A DNA stretch of 64,000 bases. It comes from Methanocaldococcus sp. GTDB lineage: Archaea; AGJL01; Methanococci; Methanococcales; Methanocaldococcaceae. Below the pieces are notes generated by a model. It made no database searches and was not told the DNA's origin. It saw nothing but the letters and a program-made list of their open reading frames with translations. Numbering within the stretch: the stretch's first letter is position 1; each line of letters begins with the position of its first letter. Below are positions 10,129-21,415 of this stretch, piece by piece. The position numbers and the translations under genes are program-made. The DNA is taken from contig NZ_JACCLX010000006.1 in the NCBI RefSeq assembly GCF_024490875.1, forward strand, positions 1 through 64,000, in the 5' to 3' direction.

Positions 10129-10641
10129 ATGATAATTACAACTTCAAGAAAGCCCTCTCAAAGAACAAGAAGTTTTGTTAGGGATTTAGAAAGAACTTTA
10201 AATCTACCCTATGTTCAGAGAGGGAAACTTTCATTGAAGGAGTTATTTGAAATAGATAAACATATTTTGTTAATTGGGGAATTTAAAGCGAATCCAGGGA
10301 CATTAATAGTTTATGATGTTGAAAATAATAGAAAACTATCAAGTTTTATTTCTGTTAAATTACAGAGAGAGATTTGTGGAGAAAAGATATACAATAACGA
10401 TGGAATAAAAATAAGAGTTAGTAGGGAATTACAAAATAATGAAGATTTTAAAAAATATTATGAAATCTATAATGAATTTTTATTTCAACACTTAAATATT
10501 GATGAAGACAGTAACATAACATTAAAGTTAGAGAAAGATCCTAAATATTTGTTTAATATTCAATTCTACAAGAATAGAGTAAAAATAGGACCTTTAATTA
10601 GAGTAAAGTCTATTAAATTATTTGATAATTTATATGATTAA
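10129..10641 (+). CDS. Brix-domain ribosome biogenesis protein
   Basis: Archaeal Brix/Imp4-like protein, proposed to bind rRNA during ribosome assembly. The N-terminus [20 protein letters not shown] is the family signature, followed by [16 protein letters not shown]. 170 residues, single Brix domain. It starts two bases after the rpoP stop, implying translational coupling. It is followed by pcc1 after 15 bases. Confidence 0.9.
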   Translation: MIITTSRKPSQRTRSFVRDLERTLNLPYVQRGKLSLKELFEIDKHILLIGEFKANPGTLIVYDVENNRKLSSFISVKLQREICGEKIYNNDGIKIRVSRELQNNEDFKKYYEIYNEFLFQHLNIDEDSNITLKLEKDPKYLFNIQFYKNRVKIGPLIRVKSIKLFDNLYD

Positions 10642-10656
10642 CAATTAGGGATTTTT

Positions 10657-10899
10657 ATGAATTATTTTGAGTTAATATTAGAGTTTGATTCAGAGGAAGA
10701 GGCAGAAATTATTTATAAATCTATATTTTTAGAACATATATCTTCTCAAATAAAATCTAAGGCTACAATGGATAGAAATAAAAATGTTATAAAAATAAAT
10801 GTTGAAGCAGAAGACATTTCTATATTAAAGGCATCTATCTATTCATATTTAAGATGGATTGGAGTAGCACAAAACATTTATAATATTTGTAAAGAATAA
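10657..10899 (+). CDS. pcc1: KEOPS complex Pcc1-like subunit
   Basis: 80-residue protein matching the Pcc1/CTAG family: FELILEFDSEEEAEIIYKSI at the start and the conserved ending KASIYSYLRWIGVAQNIYN. Pcc1 dimerises KEOPS, which makes the threonylcarbamoyl group of t6A37 in ANN-decoding tRNAs. Its place between Brix and a ribosomal protein agrees with the usual archaeal superoperon. No strong ribosome site is seen apart from AGGG at 10647-10650. Confidence 0.85.
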   Translation: MNYFELILEFDSEEEAEIIYKSIFLEHISSQIKSKATMDRNKNVIKINVEAEDISILKASIYSYLRWIGVAQNIYNICKE

Positions 10900-10929
10900 G
10901 AGTTGAATAAATATTTGGAGGTGGGTTAT

Positions 10930-11160
10930 TTGGTTAAAATATATAGAATATCTGGAAAAATATTTTTAAAAAAAGGAGAGCCTATAATATTTAGGAAAGA
11001 ATATAAAGCTTTAAAACCAGAACATGCCTTAGAAATATTATATTCAGAATTTGGTGGAAGATATAAAGTTAAAAGGTCAAGAATAAAAATTTTAAATATT
11101 GAAGAAATTCGTCTAGAGGATGTTACTGATCCTATATTAAAGAAATTAGTCACTGCCTAA
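10930..11160 (+). CDS. rpl18a: Large-subunit ribosomal protein eL20 (LX / L18Ae)
   Basis: 76-residue ribosomal protein starting with TTG at 10930 (VKIYRISGKIFLKKGE). The frame is open from 10903, but GGAGGTGG at 10917-10924 is clearly the ribosome site and fixes the TTG start. The conserved core EHALEILYSEFGGRYKVKRS supports the call. It closes the superoperon and is followed by T-rich runs. Confidence 0.9.
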   Translation: MVKIYRISGKIFLKKGEPIIFRKEYKALKPEHALEILYSEFGGRYKVKRSRIKILNIEEIRLEDVTDPILKKLVTA

Positions 11161-11200
11161 ATCTTTTTTTATTTTTTATAATTTTTGCTTTTATTTTATC
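11161..11200 (+). terminator. T-rich terminator after the ribosomal superoperon
   Basis: Three T-runs (seven, six and five T) occur within 28 bases just behind the rpl18a stop. Oligo-T runs terminate archaeal transcription without a hairpin. No stem is present. Confidence 0.45.
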
Positions 11201-11230
11201 TCTATTTTAAAAGTTTTATTTGGTGAAAAA

Positions 11231-11659
11231 GTGGAGGATAAAATTGAATTTATAGCAAAACATAAAAATTGGTTTGTAGTAAAAAAAATAAAAATAGATG
11301 AAAATACTGAAAATATTGAAATAGCGAGATTATTGGCATCCATAGATGAAACTGTTTTAAACAAAATAATTGAATATTTACCGTTTGATATTGACAAACT
11401 TTATAAAATAGCGGATGAAATCTTTCAAAAGAAAAAAGGGAGAATTACAGAGGAAGAGATAGCCCAAGTTTTGAAAAAATTAAAATCTCCTGCAACTACG
11501 AGAAAACTAAATGAAATTACAGAATCAAAAGAAGGTAAGGAGATACTTAAAGCTATATTAAACAACATAATATTAGAGAGATTAGGAATCCAAACAAGAG
11601 TTTCTCCAAAAGTTATTGAAAAATACATTGAAAATATGCAAACAGAAGGATTAAAATAA
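11231..11659 (+). CDS. Conserved hypothetical protein, 142 residues
   Basis: Starts with GTG at 11231 after GGTGA at 11222-11226. The protein has an N-terminal region with EFIAKHKNWFVVKKIKI, then helices up to YLPFDIDKLYKIADEIF, and a charged C-terminal half ending ERLGIQTRVSPKVIEKYIENM. It may belong to a methanogen-specific uncharacterised family, but I cannot name it with confidence. No catalytic motif or membrane segment is visible. It stands alone between the ribosomal superoperon and the radical SAM gene. Confidence 0.8.
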   Translation: MEDKIEFIAKHKNWFVVKKIKIDENTENIEIARLLASIDETVLNKIIEYLPFDIDKLYKIADEIFQKKKGRITEEEIAQVLKKLKSPATTRKLNEITESKEGKEILKAILNNIILERLGIQTRVSPKVIEKYIENMQTEGLK

Positions 11660-11736
11660 TAAAATATTTGTTTTAGTTTTTATTTTTAATATTTTTATTT
11701 TAGTTTTTAATAAATAATAACTTTTGGGGGAAGTTT

Positions 11737-13574
<1,838 letters not shown>

Positions 13575-13577
13575 AAA

Positions 13578-14363
13578 TTAATTTTTTATACTCTCTTTTA
13601 ATAAAATTATTTCTTCCCTTAACTTATAATTTCCTACTTTTCTTGCAATTTTTAAAATAGAGTCTATCTCTTCATCGTAACTCTTTAAAATTCCTTGTTC
13701 AATCCTATATATTTTCAGATTTATTAAAAAAAGTGCCTCATAATCAAAAGATGATTTAAATTCTTTTTTCTCTATAAACTCTTTAACCTTTTCTAAGATT
13801 TCAATAATTGTTATTCTCTTTTGTATAAATTCCTCAGTTAATTTCCTTCTTTTTCTTCCAGTTAGTAAAAGTTCTATTTCATTTTTTAACTCATAATCTC
13901 CAGCTCTAAATGCAATATTTAACAAACTTCTAACTTCTGAATTATAGTCAGATATTATATTTTCATCGAGTCTTAATATTTTTAAATAAATCAAATTTAA
14001 TAAATGAGTATCTTCATAAGATTTGTAAGGTTTTTTTTCTATGTAGTTTTTTAAATACTCCAAAATTTCAATGAGTTTTTTTATTTTATTTTTTTGTGAT
14101 TTTGTTAGTTTTTTCTCTTCACCAAACAACCATAAATTAATCTCTCTTTTTAAATCATAACTTCCAACCTTTTTAGCTATTTCTAAAATTTTATTTGCTA
14201 TTGGAATAATATCTTCATCTAAAACATGTCCCTTTTCAAGATAATCTAACATTAATCTTATAATTGCTTTTTCGTCACTCCCTTCTTTTGCATACATATC
14301 TAAAATTTCTAAAATATAAATGAATTGTTCAATAACTTCTATTTTACTTTTATTTAATAACAT
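13578..14363 (-). CDS. Helical protein with three internal repeats, unknown function
   Basis: 261 residues, almost entirely helical and charged, made of three copies of a unit of about 80-85 residues. Each unit has an I-x-I-L-E helix, then a basic stretch, a helix with a YLKILRLDE-like motif, and the closing pattern ARKVGSYDLKREINLWLFG / AFRAGDYELKNEIELLLTG / ARKVGNYKLREEIILLKES. No signal peptide, Cys or catalytic residues stand out. ATG 14363 is chosen over the GTG at 14372, because GTGAT then acts as the ribosome site. It overlaps nothing but is coupled to the TatD-like gene, whose stop lies six bases upstream. I do not recognise the family. Confidence 0.75.
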   Translation of the reverse strand: MLLNKSKIEVIEQFIYILEILDMYAKEGSDEKAIIRLMLDYLEKGHVLDEDIIPIANKILEIAKKVGSYDLKREINLWLFGEEKKLTKSQKNKIKKLIEILEYLKNYIEKKPYKSYEDTHLLNLIYLKILRLDENIISDYNSEVRSLLNIAFRAGDYELKNEIELLLTGRKRRKLTEEFIQKRITIIEILEKVKEFIEKKEFKSSFDYEALFLINLKIYRIEQGILKSYDEEIDSILKIARKVGNYKLREEIILLKESIKN

Positions 14364-14368
14364 TGAAA

Positions 14369-15145
14369 TCACTTAATATCTTTTTTATTAAAAATTTTTA
14401 CAGCATTATTATGGGATACTTTATTAATGATATCTTTCTTAATATTGTTAATCTTCATCTTTAAAACAGTTCTTGGAACTGCTAAAACATCTGATGCATT
14501 TGAAGAGCAATCACTATTTAATAAAATCTTATCAGCAAAATCTTTATTTTCTTTAACTATTTCAACAGTTTCTAATGGAGTTAATTTTCCTGGTTGTATG
14601 GTTAATCCTACATAATAATCATTGTCTAAAACCCATTTTGTTGTTTCTTTATTGCAATGTTCTATAACTATATTTTTATTTTTTAGATTTAGAGTATCTA
14701 TTTCCTCCAGTATTATTTTAGTTATTTCCTCTTTATTTCTTCTTGGAGTATGAACAACTACTGGCATATTTAATTCTTCTGCCAATTTTAACTGTTTTAT
14801 AAAAACTTCTTTCTCCTCTTTAGTATTTTTTTCTAAACCAATTTCTCCAATTCCTACAACTTTATCATATTTTACATATTCATTTTTTATTTTATTCAAA
14901 GCTTCATCAATCTCTGGGGGAATAGCTCTTGGATGAACTCCAACACAAATAAATAGATTTAATCCTACCTTTTTAGCTCTCTCTAACTCATTGATTAAGA
15001 GTTTTTCAACATGTGCTTCCCAAACTTTAACATTTTTCATTTCAAATGGGTCATGTGCCAATGTTATAACAGCATCTAAGCATATAGCCATTAACTCTAA
15101 ATCTTCCAATCCTCTTGTATCTGAATGAATGTGAGTGTCTATCAT
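14369..15145 (-). CDS. TatD-family metal-dependent hydrolase
   Basis: 258 residues with the amidohydrolase-type metal ligands of TatD proteins: MIDTHIHSD at the start (HxH), GIGEIGLE (Glu ligand), VVHTPRR and IEHCNK (His ligands), and NSDCSSNAS (Asp). TatD proteins are nucleases or hydrolases; this archaeal branch is not characterised, so the substrate is unknown. The ATG at 15145 follows GGTGAAAGT on the reverse strand. The triple-repeat gene follows directly in the same operon. Confidence 0.85.
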   Translation of the reverse strand: MIDTHIHSDTRGLEDLELMAICLDAVITLAHDPFEMKNVKVWEAHVEKLLINELERAKKVGLNLFICVGVHPRAIPPEIDEALNKIKNEYVKYDKVVGIGEIGLEKNTKEEKEVFIKQLKLAEELNMPVVVHTPRRNKEEITKIILEEIDTLNLKNKNIVIEHCNKETTKWVLDNDYYVGLTIQPGKLTPLETVEIVKENKDFADKILLNSDCSSNASDVLAVPRTVLKMKINNIKKDIINKVSHNNAVKIFNKKDIK

Positions 15146-15169
15146 ACTTTCACCATTTAAATAAAAATT

Positions 15170-15760
15170 TTATTTCTCTGAAAGTGGAACCCCTACGGGC
15201 ATTAGTAATAATGGATATTCATCAATGCCCAATATATTTTTTATTTCATTGTCATAAAATGCTCCTACTGACACTGTTCCTAAACCTAATGATGTAGCCA
15301 TTAAATAAATATTCTGAGCTACATGCCCTACTTCCATATGAACATATCTAAATCCTCTATCTCCATAAACTCTTGTAGTTCTTTCAAAATCTGCGGCTAT
15401 TATTATAACAATTGGAGCTACGGCAATAAACATCTGTTTTAATGATGCTAATGCTAATTTATATCCAACTTCATCATCCAAAATTCTAATTATTGAATGT
15501 TTCTCTGGGATGTACTTATAAACTCCCTCTTCAAGCCCTAATACATCTTTAGCATTTACATAAATTTCTAAGGGATATGTAGCTCCAGCAGAAGGAACTG
15601 TCTTAAATCCTCTACTATCAGTTATTCCATACGCTGCAAATAATAAATGAGATAGTTCCTTTAAAGTTAATGGAGTAGAACTGTATTCTCTAATAGACCT
15701 TCTTTTTAATAAAACATCTTCTAACTTTATCATTTCAATTTCTGGTAGTAAAATTTCCAT
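15170..15760 (-). CDS. SagB-type nitroreductase family protein
   Basis: 196 residues of the FMN-dependent nitroreductase fold, SagB/ThcOx branch. RRSIREYSSTPLTLKELSHL at residues 21-40 is the N-terminal signature; SAGATYPLEIYV and VGHVAQNIYLMATSLGLGTV are the other conserved blocks, and ILGIDEYPLLLMPVGVP closes it. SagB oxidases make azoles in peptide products, but relatives act on unknown small molecules and no peptide maturation genes lie here. ATG 15760 follows AGTGATAAAT, so the GTG three codons upstream is part of the ribosome site. Divergent space of about 200 bases to fdhA contains only A+T-rich sequence. Confidence 0.88.
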   Translation of the reverse strand: MEILLPEIEMIKLEDVLLKRRSIREYSSTPLTLKELSHLLFAAYGITDSRGFKTVPSAGATYPLEIYVNAKDVLGLEEGVYKYIPEKHSIIRILDDEVGYKLALASLKQMFIAVAPIVIIIAADFERTTRVYGDRGFRYVHMEVGHVAQNIYLMATSLGLGTVSVGAFYDNEIKNILGIDEYPLLLMPVGVPLSEK

Positions 15761-15973
15761 ATTTATCACTCTAAAATACTAATTTTATTTTACTAATAAA
15801 TATTATATTGATTATCAATTTTTAATTTTTTTGGTTTAACAGAAAAAAGAATTTTTAAAGAATATCAAAGTTTATTAATCTGGTAAAAATTATTTAAAAT
15901 AAAAAGAAAAATTAAAAATGAATAAAGAATAAATTATAAAGAAGTCTAAAATATAAATAAATTCTTTTTATTT

Positions 15974-17998
15974 TTAAATTTTCTCAATTTTTACAGCGCA
16001 TACTTTAAGTTCTGGAATTTTACAGTTTGGATCAAGATCTGGATTAGTTAATTTATTTACAGGAGTTTCTGCAAAATGGAATGGCATAAATACGACTCCT
16101 TTTTTAATATCCTCAGTTATTCTTGCCTTTACTATAATTTCTCCTCTTCTTGATGACACCTTAACTAAATCATTATTTTTAATGCCTAATTTTTTAGCAT
16201 CTTCTAAATTTATTTCTACAAATCCTTCATTTATCTCATTTGTTATATGCTTACATCTTCTTGTCATTGTTCCTGTATGAAAATGGAATATTATTCTTCC
16301 AGTCGTTAAAATAAATGGATATTCTTTATCTGGTAACTCATCTGGTTCTTTGTATTCAACTGGAAATATATTTCCTAAACTATCTGGAGTTAAGAATTTT
16401 TCAGTATATATGATAGGAGTTCCTTTATGATTCTCATCTGGACATGGCCACTGTATTCCATCAACTCCCAATCTCTCATAAGTGATTCCTGCATATTGTG
16501 GAGTTACTTTTCTAATCTCCTCAAATACATCTCTTGGAGAATTGTAATTAAACAACTCTTTATATCCCATTTTTTCAGCAAGTTTTTTGATTATTATCCA
16601 ATCCTCCAAAGCATATCCTGGTGGATTTACAGCCTTATTAATTTTTTGGACTCTTCTCTCTGTATTTGTGAATGTCCCATCTTTCTCCGCCCAGCATGCC
16701 GCTGGAAGAACTACATCAGCAAATTGAGCAGTTTCAGTTAAGAATATATCCTGAACTATTAAGAAATCAAGAGATTTTAATGCTTTTTCTACATGATTTA
16801 TATCTGGGTCAGAGACCATAGGATTTTCTCCCATTATATAAAGACAGTTTATTTCTTTTCCAGATTTTTCAATCATTTCTGTTAGGGTTAAACCAATTTC
16901 ATTATTTAACTCAACTCCCCACAGATCTTCAAATTTTTTATAAGCAATATTTACTTTTTGATAACCTGGAAATACATCTGGTAAAGCTCCTAAATCACAA
17001 GCTCCTTGAACATTGTTTTGCCCTCTTAATGGATTAACTCCTGTTCCTCTCTTTCCTATATTTCCAGTTATCATTGCTAAATTGCATAATGCTTTAACAG
17101 CATCAACACCATGTGTAAATTGTGTAACGCCCATACAGTAAAGTATTGAAGATCTCTCAGCACTTCCATACGTCTTCCCTGCTTTTATAATTAATTCAGG
17201 AGAAATATTACATATTTTTGAAACATACTCTGGGGTGTATTTTTCTACAACCTTTTTTAAATCCTCAAATCCTTTTGTTCTATTTTTTATAAATTCCTCA
17301 TCTATTAACCCCTCTTTAATTATAACGTTCATTAAGGCATTTATAAGTGCTACATTAGTCCCTGGAAATATTTGGAGATGTAGATCAGCATTTTTTGCAG
17401 TTATCGTTCTTCTTGGATCAACTACTATTATCTTAGCTCCTTTTTCTTTTGCTCTAACAACTTTTCTTGCAATTAATGGATGCTGTTCAAAGGTGTTAGA
17501 ACCAATTATTAATATACAGTTGGCATCTTCAATATCTTCAATTGAATTAGTCATGGCACCAGACCCAAAGGCTTCCCCCAAACCTTTAACAGTTGCTGAG
17601 TGTCAAAGCCTTGCACAGTGATCTATATTGTTAGTTTTTAAAACAGTTCTTGCAAACTTTTGGAAAACATAGTTGTCTTCATTTGTACATCTTGCAGAAG
17701 CAATAAAACCAATCTCATTTGGAGGATATTCCTCTAACCTTTTTGCAATCAAATCTAAAACTTCCTTCCAAGTAGTTTCAACGAACTCTCCATTCTTCTT
17801 AATTAATGGTTTTTTTAATCTATCTTTGCTATGTATAAATTCATAGCAGTAATTTCCTTTAATGCAGGTTTTCCCCTCATTTATAGGATGTCTTTTGAAT
17901 GGATAAGTTCCTACAACCTTATTATCTTTAACAATTAAATCAATTCCACAACCTATTCCACAATATGGACATATTGTATGAACAATATTTAATTCCAC
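15974..17998 (-). CDS. fdhA: Formate dehydrogenase alpha subunit, selenocysteine-containing
   Basis: Oxidises formate to CO2 at a molybdo- or tungstopterin centre. Read as one 674-residue protein from GTG 17998 (reverse GGTGATAGTT before it) through UGA at 17605-17603 to 15974. Cys10, 13, 17 and 45 (CPYCGIGC and KTCIKG) bind a 4Fe-4S cluster. The UGA is residue 132 in HCARL-Sec-HSATV, exactly the active-site position of Sec140 in E. coli formate dehydrogenase H. The molybdopterin dinucleotide-binding domain follows to the C-terminus ([18 protein letters not shown]). No fdhB lies next to it. A SECIS stands in its 5' leader. Conventional calling splits it into two pieces. Confidence 0.95.
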
Positions 17999-18049
17999 AA
18001 CTATCACCAATTTCTATTTTTGTAATTGGGAAGCCTTTGGGTCTTTTTT

Positions 18050-18085
18050 CGCCACCTGCTCCCAAAGAGGGTTCGCAGAGTGGCG
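18050..18085 (-). promoter_or_regulatory. Archaeal SECIS element in the 5' leader of fdhA
   Basis: On the minus strand CGCCAC (18085-18080) pairs with GTGGCG (18055-18050), and CTGC (18078-18075) with GCAG (18059-18056), with one bulged T. The top holds GAA opposite a single A, then CCC/GGG and a TCTTT loop, the archaeal SECIS core. It ends about 52 bases before the GTG start of fdhA. M. jannaschii fdhA is the known case of a SECIS located 5' rather than 3' of its gene. It is one of the few G+C-rich spots in the window. Confidence 0.92.
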
Positions 18086-18175
18086 GGTGCCTTAGTATTA
18101 AAAAAGAAAAAATAAAAAATTTTTAATTTAAAAATATAATATAGAACTATCAAAAAAGTTTTTAAACTTTAGAGA

Positions 18176-18727
18176 TTAATCCAGTATTTTGTGAATATTC
18201 TTTATAATCTTTTGTAAAAATTCTATATATGCTTCAGTTTCATTTTTTATGTATTCCTCAATTTTATCATATTGTTTATTTTCATACCACCTCTTTATAA
18301 ATCCTCCATTGTATTTCTTTTTTGTAAATCTATTTAAACTCGCTCCTCTAAATTTTCCATTGTTTAATAAAACAACAATCGGTTTTAGATCAATATATGG
18401 TCTATTATAGTAAATTTCTCTACTTGTAAGTTTAACTCCAAGATATTTATTAAATTTTGTCATTAAAAACTCCCATTCAAAATTTAAATTAAATCCTACT
18501 GAAATAAAGTCCCAAATACTTTTATCTACACTAAAAAATTTCTCATAAAATTTAAAAACAATATCCCTCTCTGAAGATTCCCATTCTTTTAGTATTTTCA
18601 ATTTTCCTTTTGGTTTTCCAGATCTTAAATTTATCCTTTGATACTGTATCGTTATAATTTTATCTGTTTCTGGATTTGGCTTATCATTTGGAGAGTACGT
18701 CTCTATATCAAAATAATATTCAGCCAT
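18176..18727 (-). CDS. DnaQ-fold 3'-5' exonuclease-like protein
   Basis: 183 residues. YYFDIETYS at residues 4-12 supplies the DxE motif of the DEDD exonuclease superfamily; SVGFNLNFEWEFLMTKF fits the second motif region and the C-terminal helix carries ETEAYIEFLQ. Similar single-domain proteins are common in euryarchaea, with substrate untested. GGGAGAAC precedes ATG 18727. Between it and fdhA is only the SECIS; no in-frame UGA is found here, so the SECIS is not for this gene. Confidence 0.8.
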   Translation of the reverse strand: MAEYYFDIETYSPNDKPNPETDKIITIQYQRINLRSGKPKGKLKILKEWESSERDIVFKFYEKFFSVDKSIWDFISVGFNLNFEWEFLMTKFNKYLGVKLTSREIYYNRPYIDLKPIVVLLNNGKFRGASLNRFTKKKYNGGFIKRWYENKQYDKIEEYIKNETEAYIEFLQKIIKNIHKILD

Positions 18728-18773
18728 GTTCTCCCATTTTATTAAGTTTTATTTTAATTTTTTATTTTTTTAT

Positions 18774-19937
18774 TTAAAACAAATCCTTTAAAATTCTAAA
18801 CCCTAAATCAAAACTTAAAGATTTAAAAATTTTCATAATCAAAGGAGTTTGTATGTCCATATCTCCATAATTATTGATGTAATCTATTAAATCACTTTTT
18901 GCCAATTTTTCTATAATTTTGTCTAATGTGTCATTTTCTAACTTTAAAAAAACATTTCTAAGAAGTAATCCCCTTTTTATTTCTTTTCCAAAACATTCTT
19001 TCCACAGTTTGTCATAAAGTTCTAACCCCTCTATATCTCCATTTAAATACTTAGTTATTACTTCTCCAGCAATTTTTCCTCCAATTGCTCCAAAACATAA
19101 TCCTCCCCCACTTAAAGGTTTTACATGGCATGCGGCATCTCCAACTAATAAAACATTGTCTTTAACAGTTTTATCTAAATAACCAATTGGCAGTGAACCA
19201 GTAGAAAATTCAGTTATTGTTGCTTTCTCCAATATCTCCCTTGCAAATTTATTTTCATTTATAAATTTTAAAAGTTTGTTGTAGCAGTTTCCTTTATCTA
19301 CTAATCCAACTCTAACTCTATCATTTCCCATAGGTATTATCCAAGCAAAAAAATTTTTTGAATACTTTTTATCCAAAAAAACATAGACAAAATTATCATC
19401 GCAATTAGCATTAACCATTTCAAACTGACAGCTTGACAAAATCTCCCTTTTTTTATTATTAACTAATCCTAACTTTTTTCCTGTTATACTTTTAGAGCCA
19501 TCAGATCCAACTATAACTTTTGGATACAATATAATATCTTCCCCTAAGTGATTTATTTTGACATAATAACTATTTTTATTTTTTTCAATCTCACCATAAG
19601 CTTTTAATAAAAAATCACATTTTTTTGACGCTCTTATAGCAATATCTTTGTCCATAATTTTCCTCTCAAAAACATAGGCTTTAATTTCTTCATTACCTAT
19701 TTTTATCATATTATTTTTTGTGTAAATATAAGCCCCTCTTACTTTATTAACGCAACCTTTTGGATTTCCCAATTCTCTAACTCCTCTTTTACTTATCAAA
19801 CCTGCACACTGCAAAGGAACACCTATACTTTGATGCTCCTCAACAATAAGAACTTTATAGTTTTTTATGTTTTCTCCTGTTATACAGCCAATTGGACCTC
19901 CACCAATAACAATAACATCGTAATCTTCTTTATACAA
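18774..19937 (-). CDS. Geranylgeranyl reductase family FAD-dependent oxidoreductase
   Basis: Reduces double bonds of geranylgeranyl chains of archaeal lipids or related isoprenoids. Begins with a flavin-binding motif DYDVIVIGGGPIGCITGENI, has PLQCAGLISKRGVRELG and the family-typical VLLVGDAACHVKPLSGGG (FAD ribityl contact). The ribosome site GGTGATAAAT precedes TTG at 19937; the ATG at 19949 is just upstream of that site, so the TTG start (387 residues) is favoured. Whether it is the main archaeal lipid reductase or a paralogue cannot be told here. Divergent from nhaP. Confidence 0.85.
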   Translation of the reverse strand: MYKEDYDVIVIGGGPIGCITGENIKNYKVLIVEEHQSIGVPLQCAGLISKRGVRELGNPKGCVNKVRGAYIYTKNNMIKIGNEEIKAYVFERKIMDKDIAIRASKKCDFLLKAYGEIEKNKNSYYVKINHLGEDIILYPKVIVGSDGSKSITGKKLGLVNNKKREILSSCQFEMVNANCDDNFVYVFLDKKYSKNFFAWIIPMGNDRVRVGLVDKGNCYNKLLKFINENKFAREILEKATITEFSTGSLPIGYLDKTVKDNVLLVGDAACHVKPLSGGGLCFGAIGGKIAGEVITKYLNGDIEGLELYDKLWKECFGKEIKRGLLLRNVFLKLENDTLDKIIEKLAKSDLIDYINNYGDMDIQTPLIMKIFKSLSFDLGFRILKDLF

Positions 19938-20054
19938 ATTTATCACCATAATGATTCGCTATGTATTATTTATAATAGTAAGATATATATTTTAGTTACA
20001 AATTATTGTTAATGTAAAATTCAATAGTATTTAAATCGTTTAAATGGTGAAATT

Positions 20055-21329
20055 ATGGATATTGCAATATCTCTTGGATATCTATCAATTCTTTTTGCTG
20101 GAGGAGCAATAATAGCAAAAATAGCCAAAAAGATAGGAATTCCAGATATTCCTCTATTGTTAATATTTGGTCTTATTTTGTCGGCTCTAAATGTCATTCC
20201 AAAGAATATTGTAGATAATTCTTTTGACTTTATTGGAAACTTTGGATTAATAATTTTATTGTTTATAGGTTCTTTTGAAATGGAATGGAATGTTATTAAA
20301 AAAGTATTAGATGTTATCGTAAAACTTGATATATTAGCATTAATCATAGTTTGGATTATCTCTGGAATTGTGTTTAATTTTGCATTTCATCTTCCTATAT
20401 TATCATTAATTGGTTTATTATTTGGAGCCATTGTTTGTGCAACAGATCCAGCTACTTTAATCCCAATATTTTCTAAAATGGATATAAATCCTGAAGTAGC
20501 AATAACATTAGAAGCAGAGAGTGTCTTTAACGATCCATTAGGTATTGTTGTAACATTAATTTGTTTATCCGCTCTTGGTTTAGCTAAATCTGAAAATCCA
20601 CTTCTTGAATTTATCTCATTGGCTATTGGAGGAATAATATTAGGATTAATCGCTGGTAAGTTTTATGAATGTATTATTTCAAAAATTAAGTTTGAAGATT
20701 ATATTGCTCCATTTACGTTAGGATTAGCTATAGCATTTTGGTACTTTGCCCAAGTAATTTTTCCATCAATAACTGGTTATGAAATTAGTGGATTTATGGC
20801 TGTGGCTATAATGGGACTTTATATAGGTAATGTAATAGTGCATAAAAAAGAACATAAAGAGGATATGGAAAGAGTTTCTGTATTTTTTGATGAAGTATCT
20901 ATATTTGTTAGGATATTAATTTTCATATTTTTAGGAGCGAGTATTTCTATTCCTCTATTAGAAAAATACGCTATCCCAGCATTTATATGTGCTATAGGTT
21001 CAATACTATTAGCAAGACCTATTGGTGTTTTAATAGCTACAGCAATTCCACCAGTAAGACCTCTTGCTGAAAGAATCTACATTGCATTAGAAGGTCCAAG
21101 AGGTGTAGTTCCAGCAACATTATCAGCGATGGTTTATACTGAAATTATAAAGCATCCTGATATAGTTCCAAAGAGTGTAGCAAAGTTAATGCCACCTACA
21201 GAATTGGCTGGAACTATATTAGTAGCAACTTTTATGACAATAATAGTTAGTGTTATATTAGAAGCTTCATGGGCAAAACCATTAGCAGATATACTACTTA
21301 AAAATAATTCTGAATCTGAAAGTAGTTAA
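20055..21329 (+). CDS. nhaP: Na+/H+ antiporter, NhaP type
   Basis: 424-residue CPA1-family membrane protein with about 13 hydrophobic segments. The ion-binding region is recognisable as ATDPATLIPIF and ESVFNDPLGIVV, the Asn-Asp pair of electroneutral CPA1 exchangers. It closely resembles MjNhaP1 of M. jannaschii, which exchanges Na+ and H+ at acidic pH. ATG 20055 follows GGTGAAATT. Monocistronic: T-runs follow. Confidence 0.93.
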   Translation: MDIAISLGYLSILFAGGAIIAKIAKKIGIPDIPLLLIFGLILSALNVIPKNIVDNSFDFIGNFGLIILLFIGSFEMEWNVIKKVLDVIVKLDILALIIVWIISGIVFNFAFHLPILSLIGLLFGAIVCATDPATLIPIFSKMDINPEVAITLEAESVFNDPLGIVVTLICLSALGLAKSENPLLEFISLAIGGIILGLIAGKFYECIISKIKFEDYIAPFTLGLAIAFWYFAQVIFPSITGYEISGFMAVAIMGLYIGNVIVHKKEHKEDMERVSVFFDEVSIFVRILIFIFLGASISIPLLEKYAIPAFICAIGSILLARPIGVLIATAIPPVRPLAERIYIALEGPRGVVPATLSAMVYTEIIKHPDIVPKSVAKLMPPTELAGTILVATFMTIIVSVILEASWAKPLADILLKNNSESESS

Positions 21330-21345
21330 ATGTAATGAAAATAAA

Positions 21346-21387
21346 CTTTTCTTTTTTAAATTTATTTTCTTTTTAAATAATTTTTTC
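21346..21387 (+). terminator. T-rich terminator after nhaP
   Basis: Four T-runs of four to six bases lie within about 40 bases behind the nhaP stop and before cbiE. This fits archaeal oligo-T termination. No hairpin is evident. Confidence 0.45.
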
Positions 21388-21415
21388 TGAATTAAATTAA
21401 TAGACATGTGAAAGT

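Noticed and set aside
16427-17621. Plus-strand open frames opposite fdhA
   Set aside because: They lie antisense to the well-conserved fdhA frame, lack ribosome sites and encode no recognisable domain.
18040-18095. A G+C-rich island that could be a tRNA
   Set aside because: It folds as one stem with the GAA/A internal loop and CCC/GGG top helix of an archaeal SECIS, directly before a UGA-containing fdhA. No cloverleaf or T-loop consensus fits.
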